DNA of 64,000 bases from Halichondria panicea (taxonomy: Eukaryota; Porifera; Demospongiae; Suberitida; Halichondriidae). A model generated the notes under the pieces. That model worked only from the letters and a program-made list of their open reading frames with translations, was not told the DNA's origin and searched no databases. The stretch covers positions 4,717,047 through 4,781,046 of the forward strand of contig NC_087388.1 in assembly GCF_963675165.1 (NCBI RefSeq). Direction: 5' to 3'. Below, in pieces: positions 1 to 27,942 of this stretch (its first letter is position 1; every line of letters starts with the position of its first letter). Position numbers and translations under genes: made by a program.

Positions 1-594
1 CTTCCAGTCAATGTAATATCGAGAGAACCAAATACCAGGTCCAATGTACGGGGGAAGTATCGCTGTAGTTCCACTCTTTGCTCTAATGGTGATACTCCCA
101 TCAAGTGCTACTTGATGGTCAGTTGATGGTTGAGCTGTAATAAATTATAGGGCATGCATAAAAAACTGCCTATTATATATTAAAGGGTCTATATGCTGTA
201 ATGTATGGAAGGAATTAAGCTGTTTAGTATCTGACAATAATATAATTATGCTGGAACAAAATTAAAGATACTCACCTATTACATTCACAAAATCACTGCC
301 AGAAACTATATTTATATCGTTACTGCAAGTGTACTGCCCCTCATTTTCCAGTCTATCCACTAAAAAAGTGTAACTGTCAGTGGCTGCATCCATTACTGAG
401 GATTCAAATGTGCCATTTTGAAAGAAAAAGGCACTACCATCGAGGGTTCCACCTCCATTCAGTCGACAGGTCAGTTGTACGCCATTTGAAGAAAATCTCG
501 TAAAAACAATTTCATAAATTTGAGCATCTGCTTGGCTGGCTAGAAAGCAGGTCATCACCAAGACCACTGCAACAGATACTCCTCCTCCAATCAT
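1..594 (-). CDS. Immunoglobulin-domain secreted or membrane protein, 5' part (runs off the left edge)
   Basis: Two coding exons are visible. Exon one runs from 594 to 276 and ends at a GTGAGT donor in phase 1. Exon two starts at 134 after a TTTATTACAG acceptor and continues off the window. I start at the Met at 592-594 because the upstream in-frame Met codons lie within a good acceptor (run of T, then ATGCAG at 598-603), which implies a 5'UTR intron. The N-terminus is a clear signal peptide: a hydrophobic core (VSVAVVLVMTCFLA) followed by ASQADAQ. The rest of exon one looks like an Ig-type fold, with QLTCRLNG as the B-strand Cys and ENEGQYTCS as the F-strand motif. Exon two begins a second similar segment (GSITIRAKSGTT, WFSRYYIDW). 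The role is unknown; adhesion or immune-type receptors often have this start. No transmembrane segment is in view. Confidence 0.65.
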
Positions 595-1085
595 AGTCTG
601 CATAAAAAAGAATGCTTTAAATGTAGCCAATAAATAATTAGCTGCTAGATCTATAGAATCTTAAGCATGCCAGTATAAGTAGATCTATAGCTATAGTTGT
701 ATCTACAAGCATGTATGTATACCTAATAGTAAGCTATATATATACCTTATACAGTATAATTTTACATAGCCATAGAGTAATTAAAGAATGTTACCTTTTT
801 CGTTTATTAGTAGAGTTATAGGTGTAGTTCAGCTAGCAGTCTGCAGTCCAGAAAGCTGTGTATATAGACAATCAGTATAAAGTCTCTGATGCTTATGGCA
901 GTAACTAGCTAGATATTATAGCACTGAATGTCAGTGCATGGCCTTTTATTAGCTACAGCAGCCCACCCCACCCACACATTCAGTAAAACGTACATGATGA
1001 ATTCATTTACATCCTTGTTAATAAGGATAGATAAAAAAAACCACAAAACATTACATTGCATTATACAATCCAAAAAAGTGATATC
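595..1085 (-). promoter_or_regulatory. Compact intergenic stretch: 5'UTR exon and promoter of the Ig gene, 3' end of the MUC4-like gene
   Basis: A donor-like GTAACA follows GAAAAAG at about 795-790. It would splice to the acceptor at 598-600, so a noncoding first exon lies upstream of 795. An AATAAA on the minus strand (reads TTTATT at about 944-950) could serve as poly(A) signal of the preceding MUC4-like gene, whose stop is at 1086. The two genes would then be only 100-200 bp apart on the same strand. Confidence 0.35.
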
Positions 1086-16626
<15,541 letters not shown>

Positions 16627-16810
16627 TGTAGATTTAGCTTTAGCTCTAGCTCTAGAGTATTCTACACTGTAAGAAACTACTTAGCAGCTTTAGAAGCTAA
16701 GGTATATAGTTCTGAAATGTAAATACATGTACACAAAACGTTTTGCCTAAGGCATTGTACGTGTGGGTGTCAGCCACGCCCTCTTGGATGGGATGTTGAT
16801 GATAATATCT

Positions 16811-16838
16811 ACATGTACATGTACATGTACATGTATGC
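16811..16838. repeat. Short (ACATGT)n repeat between alpha-tubulin and the MUC4-like gene
   Basis: About four and a half units of ACATGT lie in the roughly 300 bp separating the tubulin stop (16940) from the MUC4-like start (16626). The repeat is in the MUC4-like promoter and tubulin 3'UTR interval. Function unknown. Confidence 0.8.
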
Positions 16839-16939
16839 TATCAAAACCCACCCCCCAACATGTACAGGTATGAAGAATACATAATTATAATTTAAGAATC
16901 AAGAATGCAATCACAGTTTTAACAGCTAGTCCAGCAGTT

Positions 16940-18760
<1,821 letters not shown>

Positions 18761-18985
18761 TGTGGATTTTTGCACTAAAAGTTAGCTTGATGAAGAAGAT
18801 GGATGTTGAAGGAGTTCTGATCAGCGTTTAGAAGGACACGGTAACGATGTCTTCCCTGGAGCCAAGGCGAATGAATATCGGAGCAAGTCTGCAACTTTTG
18901 TACAGTTCCGTTGCTATGATTTTGACGTAAGAACCATGGCAACAATGTTTTCCAGCACTTCTGCGCATGTGCAGAGAAGTTTTAG
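18761..18985 (-). promoter_or_regulatory. Alpha-tubulin 5'UTR and promoter region
   Basis: The stretch upstream of the ATG holds a near-palindrome CTGCGCATGTGCAG at 18961-18974. It resembles the NRF-1 type site (YGCGCAYGCGCR) common in housekeeping promoters. I see no obvious TATA box. The TSS is not determined. Confidence 0.35.
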
Positions 18986-19700
18986 GTTGATACTGGATCA
19001 GGCAGCAGCTTTGTGATGTAAGGAATTGAGTGTAAGAATTTCACCAACACAATTGCACAATTTGTTTGCACAGAGACGAGTCATTTTCGACTACCGAGTA
19101 CTTGTCTCCAGGATCTCTTTGCTTCCTCGACGACAACCTGGGGGTGGTAGAAAGGTGAGAAAAACTTGTTCAGAGAATCACAGTCTCATATTGAGTGCTT
19201 ATTGTTCCAGTATGCACACAGAAATTGAAGATACTCCAACCTCAGAATTCAGAGTCTCTTTTCTCTATACCAATCCCCAAATAATTATGGCTGGTCCAAT
19301 GTAAAGGTTTTGCACAATACAATGTATGAATGTTCAATGTCCTTGCTGTATAATTATAGTAAAGAAATAAATTATGACACATGCATTGGAGAGGAGAGTC
19401 TTACCTCGAGAAAGCTTTTTACTGTGTTGTTCATTTTGCATATGTTTTCTTAGGAATTTTACTGATTGTGCAGTGCCAAATGGTCTATACCTGTTGCGAG
19501 GTATGTGTTTTGCAAATTTATATCCATGATAATTACATTATATTTTTTCACATGTGGCAACTTTGGAACTACTATAGTATTCGTCAGTTATCTTTTACGT
19601 AAGTTTCTTTGAGGACTTCACTCCGTGCAATTTAATTTACTTTGTGTTTATGCCTTTTCAGGTATATACATTCGTGAAGATGGATCTAACCCCTTTCGCC
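18986..19700 (+). pseudogene. Upstream diverged copy of the unrecognised module at 20556-21120
   Basis: This segment repeats 20556-21120 in order. It starts GATACTGGATCAGGCAGCA, then has a short exon (RDESFSTTEYLSPGSLCFLD), a second exon (DCAVPNGL) and a third (YIREDGSNPF), with intron sequence conserved between them. The copy breaks off in the third exon, where the downstream copy continues with FGSGNVTSDN. I call it a truncated tandem duplicate; it could still supply exons to the Sushi/EGF gene that follows. Confidence 0.5.
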
Positions 19701-19754
19701 CTATAATTATGTACAATCTTGTGTTTTAATTAATATTAGCGTGTATTACTACAG

Positions 19755-21419
19755 TTGATTGTGGTTCCCTCACTAATCCCACCAATGGACAAGTGGACAC
19801 ATCAAATGGAACCACCCTTGGGAGTACAGCTATCTACAACTGCAGCACTGGCTTTACTCTCAATGGAAACAGCTCCAGGACTTGTGGTAGCGATGGACAA
19901 TGGAGTGGGTTCCAACCAACTTGTGAAGGTAGGTTATTATAATTATTGTCCCAATTAATCATCAGAAAGAATTAATGACTATCACCTGCTTCTCTTTCAA
20001 CAGTGCTAGATCCATGTCAATCTAATCCTTGTGACGTCAACGCAACGTGCACTAGAAACAGCGTGTCGAATTCTAATTTCACATGTGCCTGCAACTTGGG
20101 ACTTGTGGGAGATGGTTTCACTTGTGAAAGTAAGTGTAAAATGATAGAAATACGTATAGATTATTCAGCAAGATTAACGCCAACTTTCTTCAGCTCCTGG
20201 TCCATGCCATTCTAATCCCTGTGATGTCAATGCTGTATGTACCAGAGACAGTGTACTGAATTTTAATTTCACATCTGCTTGCAATTCTGGATTTATGGGA
20301 GATGGTTTTACTTGTGACAGTAAGTGTTTTGCATGCTTTTGAGGTATATAATCATCAATGCAGTATTAGCTTCTGGGTCTGGGTCTGGTGAACTTGCTTG
20401 TAAGTGTAATAGGAGTGTGGAGTGTAGCATCGAGGGGAAGCTGACTGGCCAATCAGAAGCGTGAGGCTTGTTCTTTACCAAAGTATCATACTCTTATTCT
20501 CAGTACTGTGACTGGTATGGACCTCAAGTGTACTATTATGTTCTCAAATGAGGGGATTGATACTGGATCAGGCAGCAACTTTGTGATGTAAGGAATTGAG
20601 TGTAAGAATTTCAGCCAACAAAATTGCACAATTTGTTTGCACAGAGACGAGTCATTCTTGACTACTGAGTACTTGTCTTCAGGATCTCTTTGCTTCCTCG
20701 ACAACCTGGGGGTGGTAGAAAAGTGAGACAAACTTGTTCAGAGAATCACAGTCTCATAATGAGTGCTTAATATTGTTCCAGTATGCACACAGAAATTGGA
20801 GATACCCTAACCTCAGAATTCATAGCCTCCTCTCTATAATTATACCATTCCTTTTCTTTTAGGAATTGTACTGATTGTGCAGTACCAAACGGTTTGCCTG
20901 TTCAGAGGTATGTGTTTTTCAAATTTGTATATCCATGACGTTTATTATTCTCTCACATGCGCCAACTCTGGAAATAGTATTCGTCCGTTAATGTTTACGT
21001 AAGTTTCGTCGAGGACTTTGTTTATGGGCAATTGGTTATAATTTGCTTTTTGTTTACGCCTTTTCAGGTACATTCGTGAGGATGGATCTTTTGGCAGTGG
21101 TAATGTGACAAGTGACAACATGAACCAACAGTAAGTCAAAACTAAGTACCATTCTGCTAAGCTCTGGTAACGATAATCTTATTGCATTTTATGTTCCCCT
21201 CTCAGGTTTGCGTTCGGTGTTGGTTTTGATCTGGAAACACCGTATGACATACATGTAGATAGTAGAGGTCTGGACAATGAGAACCAGTGCTCCTTGGACA
21301 ATCTCTTGCAGTGGCTCTCTACACAACCCCCACCCCTCTACACAGCCGAGTGCAGAGAGGGTTTAGACGGAGAAAGCACCGACATATTCTTTATTGTTGA
21401 GTGCCCGAATATGGGTGGT
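19755..21419 (+). CDS. Partial extracellular protein: Sushi, two EGF-like exons and an unrecognised module
   Basis: Exon 19755-19928 is one Sushi/CCP module (DCGSLTNPTNGQ, YNCSTGFTLNG, RTCGSDGQWSG) and has the same 174-bp length as the Sushi exons of the M8 genes. Exons 20004-20129 and 20194-20319 are EGF-like modules (NPCDVNATC, GDGFTC). Both are 126 bp with matching phases. The second has lost the first Cys of the C-x-C pair (TGT to TCT). After an in-frame stop near 20461 come further exons of an unrecognised module: RDESFLTTEYLSSG, CAVPNGLPVQR, YIREDGSFGSG and, at about 21207-21419, FAFGVGFDLETPYD to IVECPNMG. No start or end exon was found. The lost Cys and the stop suggest decay, or two fragments side by side. 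Confidence 0.5.
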
Positions 21420-21729
21420 TAGTCTGACTCTTTTTTTATTTACTTAGAGATTCTAGTTTTTTGGCATGGACAGTCATATTTTTTGTATATAGGACATGTT
21501 TATTAGCGTATTGTTACAACACTATAAATATCCCATTTTGCCCCAATAATAATTTATCATCGAACCATTTTGTGCCTGCATCCTTGGTCATTGCCCCACC
21601 TCTTGACGAACTCTGTTCAGCAGTCCTCCTGCTACGGTGAGAGATTGCGTGCTTGTGCCAATTCCGAAGCCTCTTGAAAACCCATGCCTTAGCTCCAAAT
21701 CTCTGTGGATAGGTATATATTCTTATCAG

Positions 21730-22065
21730 GTACAGGTCTAGCCTCATTCCCTCAGACCTCCAATTTGGCTTCAAACAGACACAGATCTATGTACTGGAGT
21801 GCTCAAGAATTTATATAGATCTAGTCTCCCAATATCTGCATGGTGGTTCCTTTCGATGAGTTAATCGGTAATCATGCTGTTCTATTTAAGTTGCTCATGG
21901 ATAGGAATCTTCCTTGCACAGTGCTGCACTTTTTGTTCTCGTGGTACAAAGATAAAGAAATAGCTGTTCGCTGGAATTGGAAACATCTGGAATTACAAAT
22001 TATGTAGATGACAGCTAGGGCGGTGTCCTCTCTCCAGTTCTATTATAATGAGCTGCTCTAGCTAC
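21730..22065 (+). mobile_element. Decayed non-LTR retrotransposon reverse transcriptase fragment
   Basis: Pieces of a LINE-type RT are readable in shifting frames. First comes PSDLQFGFK. Then LFKLLMDRNLPCTVL and FLFSWYKDKEIAVRWNW, the region between RT motifs 2 and 4. After this YVDD-like and GGVLSPVL are seen, with stops and indels between. This is typical of the CR1/Jockey-type RT core. No endonuclease or 3' tail is recognised. It is a dead fragment. Confidence 0.65.
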
Positions 22066-22138
22066 GGCGGTGTACTCTCTCTCCAGGTATTTCCCCCCTT
22101 TAGACGTCTACTACTAATCCAAATACAATAGCAGTGAC

Positions 22139-22636
22139 TAGAGTAAGTCGCCGAACTCCGTCAGACATCAAATTGCATCAGGTAAAAGGGCGTGTAACGC
22201 ACAAACAAAACAAGACTGATTCAAACTAATTACACACACTAACAGATGGCCATGGGCCTATTATTGTCCAGCGAAAACTTGGATAGGCCAAGTCGCTTCC
22301 AGTCCGAGCAGTAATAACTTGAAAAAAACCACCGAATTTTTCCTGCACTCTATCTAGATTGTACTCAGCTTGTGTCAGTTAGCTCTAGCTGTGTAGTTTG
22401 GCAAAAACGGCGATCGGTACGTTCTGACAAAAATCGAAAAATTCGGTGGTTTTTTTCAAGTTATTACTGCTCGGACTGGAAGCGACTTGGCCTATCCAAG
22501 TTTTCGCTGGACAATAGGCCCATGGCCATCTGTTAGTGTGTGTAATTAGTTTGAATCAGTCTTGTTTTGTTTGTGCGTTACACGCCCTTTTACCTGACGC
22601 AATTTGATGTCTGACGGAGTTCGGCGACTTACTCTA
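22139..22636. mobile_element. Fold-back MITE with ~200-bp inverted arms
   Basis: Left arm 22139-22342 and right arm 22436-22636 are near-perfect reverse complements, separated by a loop of about 93 bp. The ends read TAGAGTAAGTCGCCGAACTC and its complement. The arms hold no open frame. If transcribed, the RNA would form a long hairpin. Confidence 0.9.
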
Positions 22637-23552
22637 TGTAATTTAAAAAAGATTGTACAATTGTGATTGATATCACTGGCAAGCACAGTTTGTTAAGTAT
22701 CTTCATTTCCCTGCTGCAAGACACATATATTTTTGTGGCAGTTGCACTAACAAAATTTAAACCCAAATATTTTTTTTTCTACTAAACTTGTGACAAGTTG
22801 TTGTGCATGTTAATATAAACTTAAGACGGTTATAATTATAGCTAATCGAGACAAATTTTAGTTGGGCTATACAAAAGGCAATAAATATACTGTTCTCATG
22901 GTATACACACTATTTATAATAGATCTAGTAACTATGACCATAATTATTTATATACATTATTTCCATAATAATTGTTGTCTGCTCAGTCAGGCACAGGGTT
23001 GCTCGTAACACTTAAACTTTTCACTGGTTCTCTCCCGAGCACGTACCTAAAGTGCACAAGAGAATACAACTAACACTACATGGACCATGGGAAGCATATT
23101 ATGGGCTATACCAGCCTCGTCCCCATGCATGCCCACTTTCTCTTCTCATTATCTAATAAGAAATTTATGCTACTCAAACCATGGATTACTTATGCTCGAC
23201 TCATATCTAAAGCGAGTAATACTTATAGTTACCTTGAGATAGGCCTCTCCATCAGCTCGTCTCGTACACACCGCCCACCTTCTGAAACACTTGGCCTTGT
23301 TGAACTCATTCTCAATACCAGAGCACGTTTTGCAGCTACTTATCAGGGGGCGATACTCATCGTCATAGTAACAGGTATGACAATAGGTAACACGGCACTT
23401 TGCATCACACATGACACCCTCAGGTTCTCTCCTGATGGATTAGACAACAGTTTAAAGTTAAGTGCATGTGAATGTATGAACTCACAGGGTACAAAGTGCT
23501 GTTCTGGTAGGCCGGGTTGAGCAATACTCCACAGTGCAATATGGTGGACAGT

Positions 23553-24641
23553 TAGCCTCGATCCCAGGCCGAGTTTTCGCTTTTATAACGGTTAGGCGAA
23601 CAACTGGGCCTGGTACTAGTTGTCTGCGCATGCGTCAAATTTTCATTGTATATTTGTGGTCGGCAAAAATATTTAATAAATCAATAATAGAAATTTGTAC
23701 ACAGAAAATGCACAGAGTGAGTACACAAAAGATGCACATAGGGAGCTGCTTCACAAAGGCCTGGGGAGTTGCCAGTTGTGCTGCAGCACAATTACAGTGA
23801 CCCAGGGCAACTTCAGGATGATTGAATGCCTTCAAATTACGTTTCAAAAATATTTAGCAGGCTGCTGGACTTCTGTGATTCTAGGCCCCAACTCGTAACT
23901 CAGTTAAATTTTGCTTGAGAAACGTAGATTCTCTTGATGTCTCTGAGCTACCCAGCAACGCTCGAATGAGCAGGTCATACTCCAGTCCTGTGAGTATAGG
24001 ACAATATTAAAAGAAACCAAAGACGGTTAAACCCTTACCTCAAACTGTCCAGTCTCGTCCGTTAGTATAGCCAAGAGGAGCACTGTTGGGATAGCTGGAT
24101 ATTAGCCATTGCTCCTGTACAGAGAAGTAGACATTTTAAATACGTGTAGATCTATACATATTAAATTTCTCGGTTATAGTGTCATTGTCGACGAGCTGAT
24201 GATGGCAGCACCAAGTTCTCTAGCTCACACTCTTCACTTGATCCACCATATTAATGATGAAACTATAGTCTACCTACATTCTTGCCAAACATGAACAAGA
24301 CTTGATAGCATAGCCGGCCATAGGGCCCACACAAAAATATCTGACCTTAACAAGCTTGACAAAGCTTTATACCTCTTCCCTTGTTGTTCAGTCTTCAGAA
24401 TAAGCTTCAGAGAAGAGAGAAGCTTCAGCTAAGAGCCATTCCAATCGATTCCAATAATGATAAAACGGGAACTGACTTCTAGTACACGATAGTACACGAA
24501 TATAAATGTCACGAAAGTGAACGAGAATATCCATTCGTCAGAATCTGACGAACGACTGACGCATGCGCAGACAACTAGTACCAGGCCCAGTTGTTCGCCT
24601 AACCGTTATAAAAGCGAAAACTCGGCCTGGGATCGAGGCTA
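23553..24641. mobile_element. DNA transposon (non-autonomous), 85-bp inverted ends, 10-bp target duplication
   Basis: The ends are identical inverted repeats of 85 bp (23553-23637 and 24557-24641) starting TAGCCTCGATCCCAGGCC. The target duplication GGTGGACAGT flanks it at 23543-23552 and 24642-24651; these are the first ten bases of copy C exon 26. The site is uninterrupted in copies A and B. Long ends and a 9-10 bp duplication resemble Mutator-like elements, but no transposase is present. Related end fragments occur near 25790-25874 and 35340. Confidence 0.9.
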
Positions 24642-24963
24642 GGTGGACAGTCTGAAAGTGATAAGAAGTGCTAAACTCACAAAAGTTTATAATCCACGTC
24701 ACACAACCAACATTAAGTGAACATGGAAACCTATAGCTATGGCAGCAACTATATATAGGGGCAATGAAACGTGCAAGATAAGCTTCTTAGCTTTTATTCG
24801 CCAAAGAACTTCTAATATTTGACTGTACTATGGTATCTCTAGCTGATAGGTTGACATAACGCTTGTCTCCGTTGTAGCAATGTTTGTTGTATGGAGGCTA
24901 TTGATGCTGTAAACACAGTGCTATGGTAGCCAGGTGCATGAGTAGAATAAGAATACACATACA

Positions 24964-24969
24964 AAACAA

Positions 24970-25022
<53 letters not shown>
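24964..25022. repeat. (CAGA)n microsatellite in copy C intron
   Basis: A pure tetranucleotide run bounded by CAAA units, just downstream of the Kunitz exon of copy C. Confidence 0.95.
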
Positions 25023-25023
<1 letters not shown>

Positions 25024-25259
25024 CAGTGGACTACTATATAATAGTCCATGGCCGCCCAAGCGCCTCGGATAACTAATCAACCCACCGTTAGGGTTGCATT
25101 GTTGAGTGCATTCCTGCAGAGTCTTATAGTTGTTGCCGTTTCCACCACAGCCACCGTAAGTGAATATCTCACACGTTCCAGTCTTTGTATTGAAGAAGTA
25201 GCGAGGGATGAGAGCAAAGCATGAACCAGTATCAGCCTCCAAGTTACAGTTATCTGCAA

Positions 25260-26386
25260 TAATAATAAGCTGGATACTAGCTAACTATACTATAGTAATT
25301 TTATGTAGTTCCCTATTGATAATTAAAGAGCTGAAACTAATTAGTATACTGTCGCAAGTTAAACCACCTCCCACACATCCAGAATTGCAGGCACACGTGA
25401 AATTATCAATTAACAAGAACAACACTTTTGTCAACAGGAGGAGCCTTGGTCCTACCTAGTATATACCTAGCTTGTAGTCCATTAAAAAGGGTAGCAACTG
25501 ATATAGCAGAGAGACTTGCCATACCCCGTTGGGAACCAGATAAACACGTCCCTTCCCTCAAAGAGGAGCTTGAGAGCCTGGGCCTGTTCTGCCATGAGAG
25601 TGAGGCCATCTTGCTTCAAACAAGACAACGCGTTGCATGCCATAGCTAGCTAGCTATAAATTGAGAATATGACACGGAGCTACATTACTGTAACTTTTAC
25701 GGGAGTAAAATGCCTCTACGTACACCTTTAGTATTACAGAAAAAAAGCAGGAAACAAATGTGAAGAATCTCTGCTTTAGTTTCCGATTCCTGCCACGCCC
25801 AGATACAATCAATACCAGGCCGTATTTTTCAACTTCATTCTATTAAAAAAAAATCGGCCTGGGACCGAGGCTAGATATCTACCGGAGCCTATATAGGATT
25901 GATAATACGATAAAGCAAATAGCTATATACAGTAAAGTATCAATCATCAGAGGTCATCATAATTATGCCGGACATTGCAGCAAAAGATTAGACATGCATC
26001 TTCAAAAACTGTTTAAGCTAATAATTATTTAGCCTAGCTGTACATTGAGAATTGCTTGTTACAGCTGAATGACTATGTTCATATTTAGGAATTTAGGAGA
26101 CCAAATAATAATTATACCAATTTTGGCCCAATACCATAGATATAGACCGTGGTCCAAGGCCGAAAAATGGCAAATATGTCTGCTACCATAATGTGTATCA
26201 TTTTAAAGGTCTCTTTCCAAGCTTTCTTGAAATTGGATGCCGAAGTTATGGCTGTTGAAAGATGTTCAACTATATACAACCACCCCTTAATTCATTTAAT
26301 GAAGATGTTAGTGTCCGACATGTATGATGCATGCTTTACTCTAAGCTAGCATGGAATAATGTTTGGTCGAAATATCTACATGTTTA
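25260..26386. other. Spacer inside copy C (deleted region between exon 1 and exon 25)
   Basis: Holds the place where exons 2-24 should be. At 25790-25874 there is a degenerate end of the TAGCCTCG transposon family (ACCAGGCCGTATTTT to CGGCCTGGGACCGAGGCTA). A 73-codon frame at 25428-25649 is without recognised homology. I see no M8 exon here. Confidence 0.5.
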
Positions 26387-27502
26387 GATTACCTTTTCAG
26401 GCTAATGAAAGCATTTGCCTAATCCTTCCGATGGGCGAGCGCTCTCTGTTGTTATGTAAAGAGCACTGAGCACAGCAAACCATGCAAGCCAACCCATGGT
26501 CAGTCTGTGTAAACGTTGGTGGGTGGGTGGAATGCAGCGCACACAGATAATTAACTTAATTTAATTTTACGTTATGACCTGCAGAACTGGTATTAGGTGG
26601 GAGTTAAGGGATGAACAGAATATTATTATAGCCAAGTAGATCGATGGGATATAACATCATGAGTAGAGTATGTACTTGTTACTGTAATAGTCTATGCATG
26701 GCCGCAACCAAATCAAGAACGTTGACTATAATTATAGACTAGCTACCGTTATTAGAGGGTAATTTTCGTGGGGCAAAATATTCGTGGTTTTCGTGGTTGA
26801 ACGTCTGACCATGAATATTTTACCCACAAATGAAGCGACCTTGCCTACCTTTACCTGCAGTTGCATTGAGATTGGCCCTTATAATGTTGCATGTGTTACA
26901 CTATACAACATTTCACATACCATGCACGCGTTTCTATTTGATAATCTCTCCTACCAGCTAAATTTATCCACTATAGTCTCCTAAATGGTCTCCTATCGTA
27001 CTTCTTCTACAAGGCGCTGCTTTTGTTTTCGATGCTAGTGCATGCAAAACAAGAAATAGCTAATGAATTTGTATGCTTTGTGAGAGAAATCTCCAGGTGG
27101 CGCCTTATTAGAAGAAGTATGGATAATGGTATCTTATCCACCATATGGTCTCCTATCCACTTTAATAGTCTCCTATCCACTGTATGGTCTCATATATGAT
27201 CCACTATAGTATTAGCATTTCCATGACGGTAGAAGTCTACGGCATACCAGTTAAACACCTACACACATTCATATGACATCACGTATGAGATCACGTATGA
27301 CATCACAAGGTATGGTTGGAATATATTTTACCCACAAGCATATGCAACTGGTTGTGGTTATGAAAAGCATAGACAGTATCTGATGATGTTCATAGAACAA
27401 CAAAAATAGACTTTAGTCTATAGATCCAGGAGAGCTCACAGTTTAGATACTGCTAGCTGTACACAGTAAAAACTATGATGGTTTCATACATACACTCTAT
27501 AC

Positions 27503-27942
27503 AGTGGAGTAGGAACAGGGGGGCGAGTGGCCCCCCTAACATTGAATGGGCCCACCCTTTCTGAATTGGATAGGTGTTCTATTGACAAGGAGAAAGCATA
27601 AATTTATAAGCAGAATGAAAGATGAATTGCTTTTTTTGGACGTTTCTGAGTGATAATACTCTTGTAACATGAACGCAATTCTGCTGTATACGGTATTATT
27701 ATACAACTTGAATGTATAACAAACTTCAGTGTGTGTGTGTATGTTTGAGACTACAAACAATCATTAGCTATATAGAGTTTAGCTATTGTTCAGAGCTAAT
27801 AATTAATTATGATGTCATAATGAGAAGGTGTGACTTCCTGCCTCAAATTTTCCGGCGCTCTGCGCCAGGGGCAGTCCCACTTGGGTGGTGTTTCGCACCA
27901 CCCATGTGGCCCCCTAAACCTTTTAACTGTTCCTACTCCACG
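27503..27942. mobile_element. MITE with AGTGGAGTAGGAACAG ends
   Basis: Inverted ends AGTGGAGTAGGAACAG and CTGTTCCTACTCCAC enclose about 440 bp. G/C-rich segments next to the ends contrast with an AT-rich core. No transposase frame. Confidence 0.7.

Larger units (their letters stand above)
21420..22986. other. Transposon-rich spacer
   Basis: Holds the reverse transcriptase remnant and the fold-back element listed separately. The remainder is AT-rich with no gene that I can support. Confidence 0.6.
22987..26497 (-). pseudogene. M8 metallopeptidase copy C: exon 1 and exons 25-28 only, transposon in exon 26
   Basis: On the minus strand, exon 1 (26497-26393) encodes the same signal peptide as copies A and B ([18 protein letters not shown]) but has a TAG near its end (CFH-stop-PEK). 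Then exons 2-24 are missing. Exon 25 (25253-25086) is an intact Kunitz module with P1 Phe (SCFALIPRYF). Exon 26 (23552-23486, 67 bp) is split from its acceptor by a 1.09 kb transposon at 23553-24641. Exon 27 (23431-23233) and exon 28 (23046-22987) are intact to the TGA. Exon lengths match copies A and B exactly. So this is an inverted paralog that lost its peptidase core by internal deletion. It could still make a short Kunitz/Cys-rich product if rewired, but I consider it a pseudogene. Confidence 0.85.

Noticed and set aside
23080-23520. 146-codon plus-strand frame
   Set aside because: It is antisense to copy C exons 26-27, which match copies A and B exactly in length and sequence.
24964-25022. 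(CAGA)n as another splice-site repeat
   Set aside because: It lies within an intron of broken copy C, about 60 bp downstream of the Kunitz exon on the donor side and not at an acceptor.
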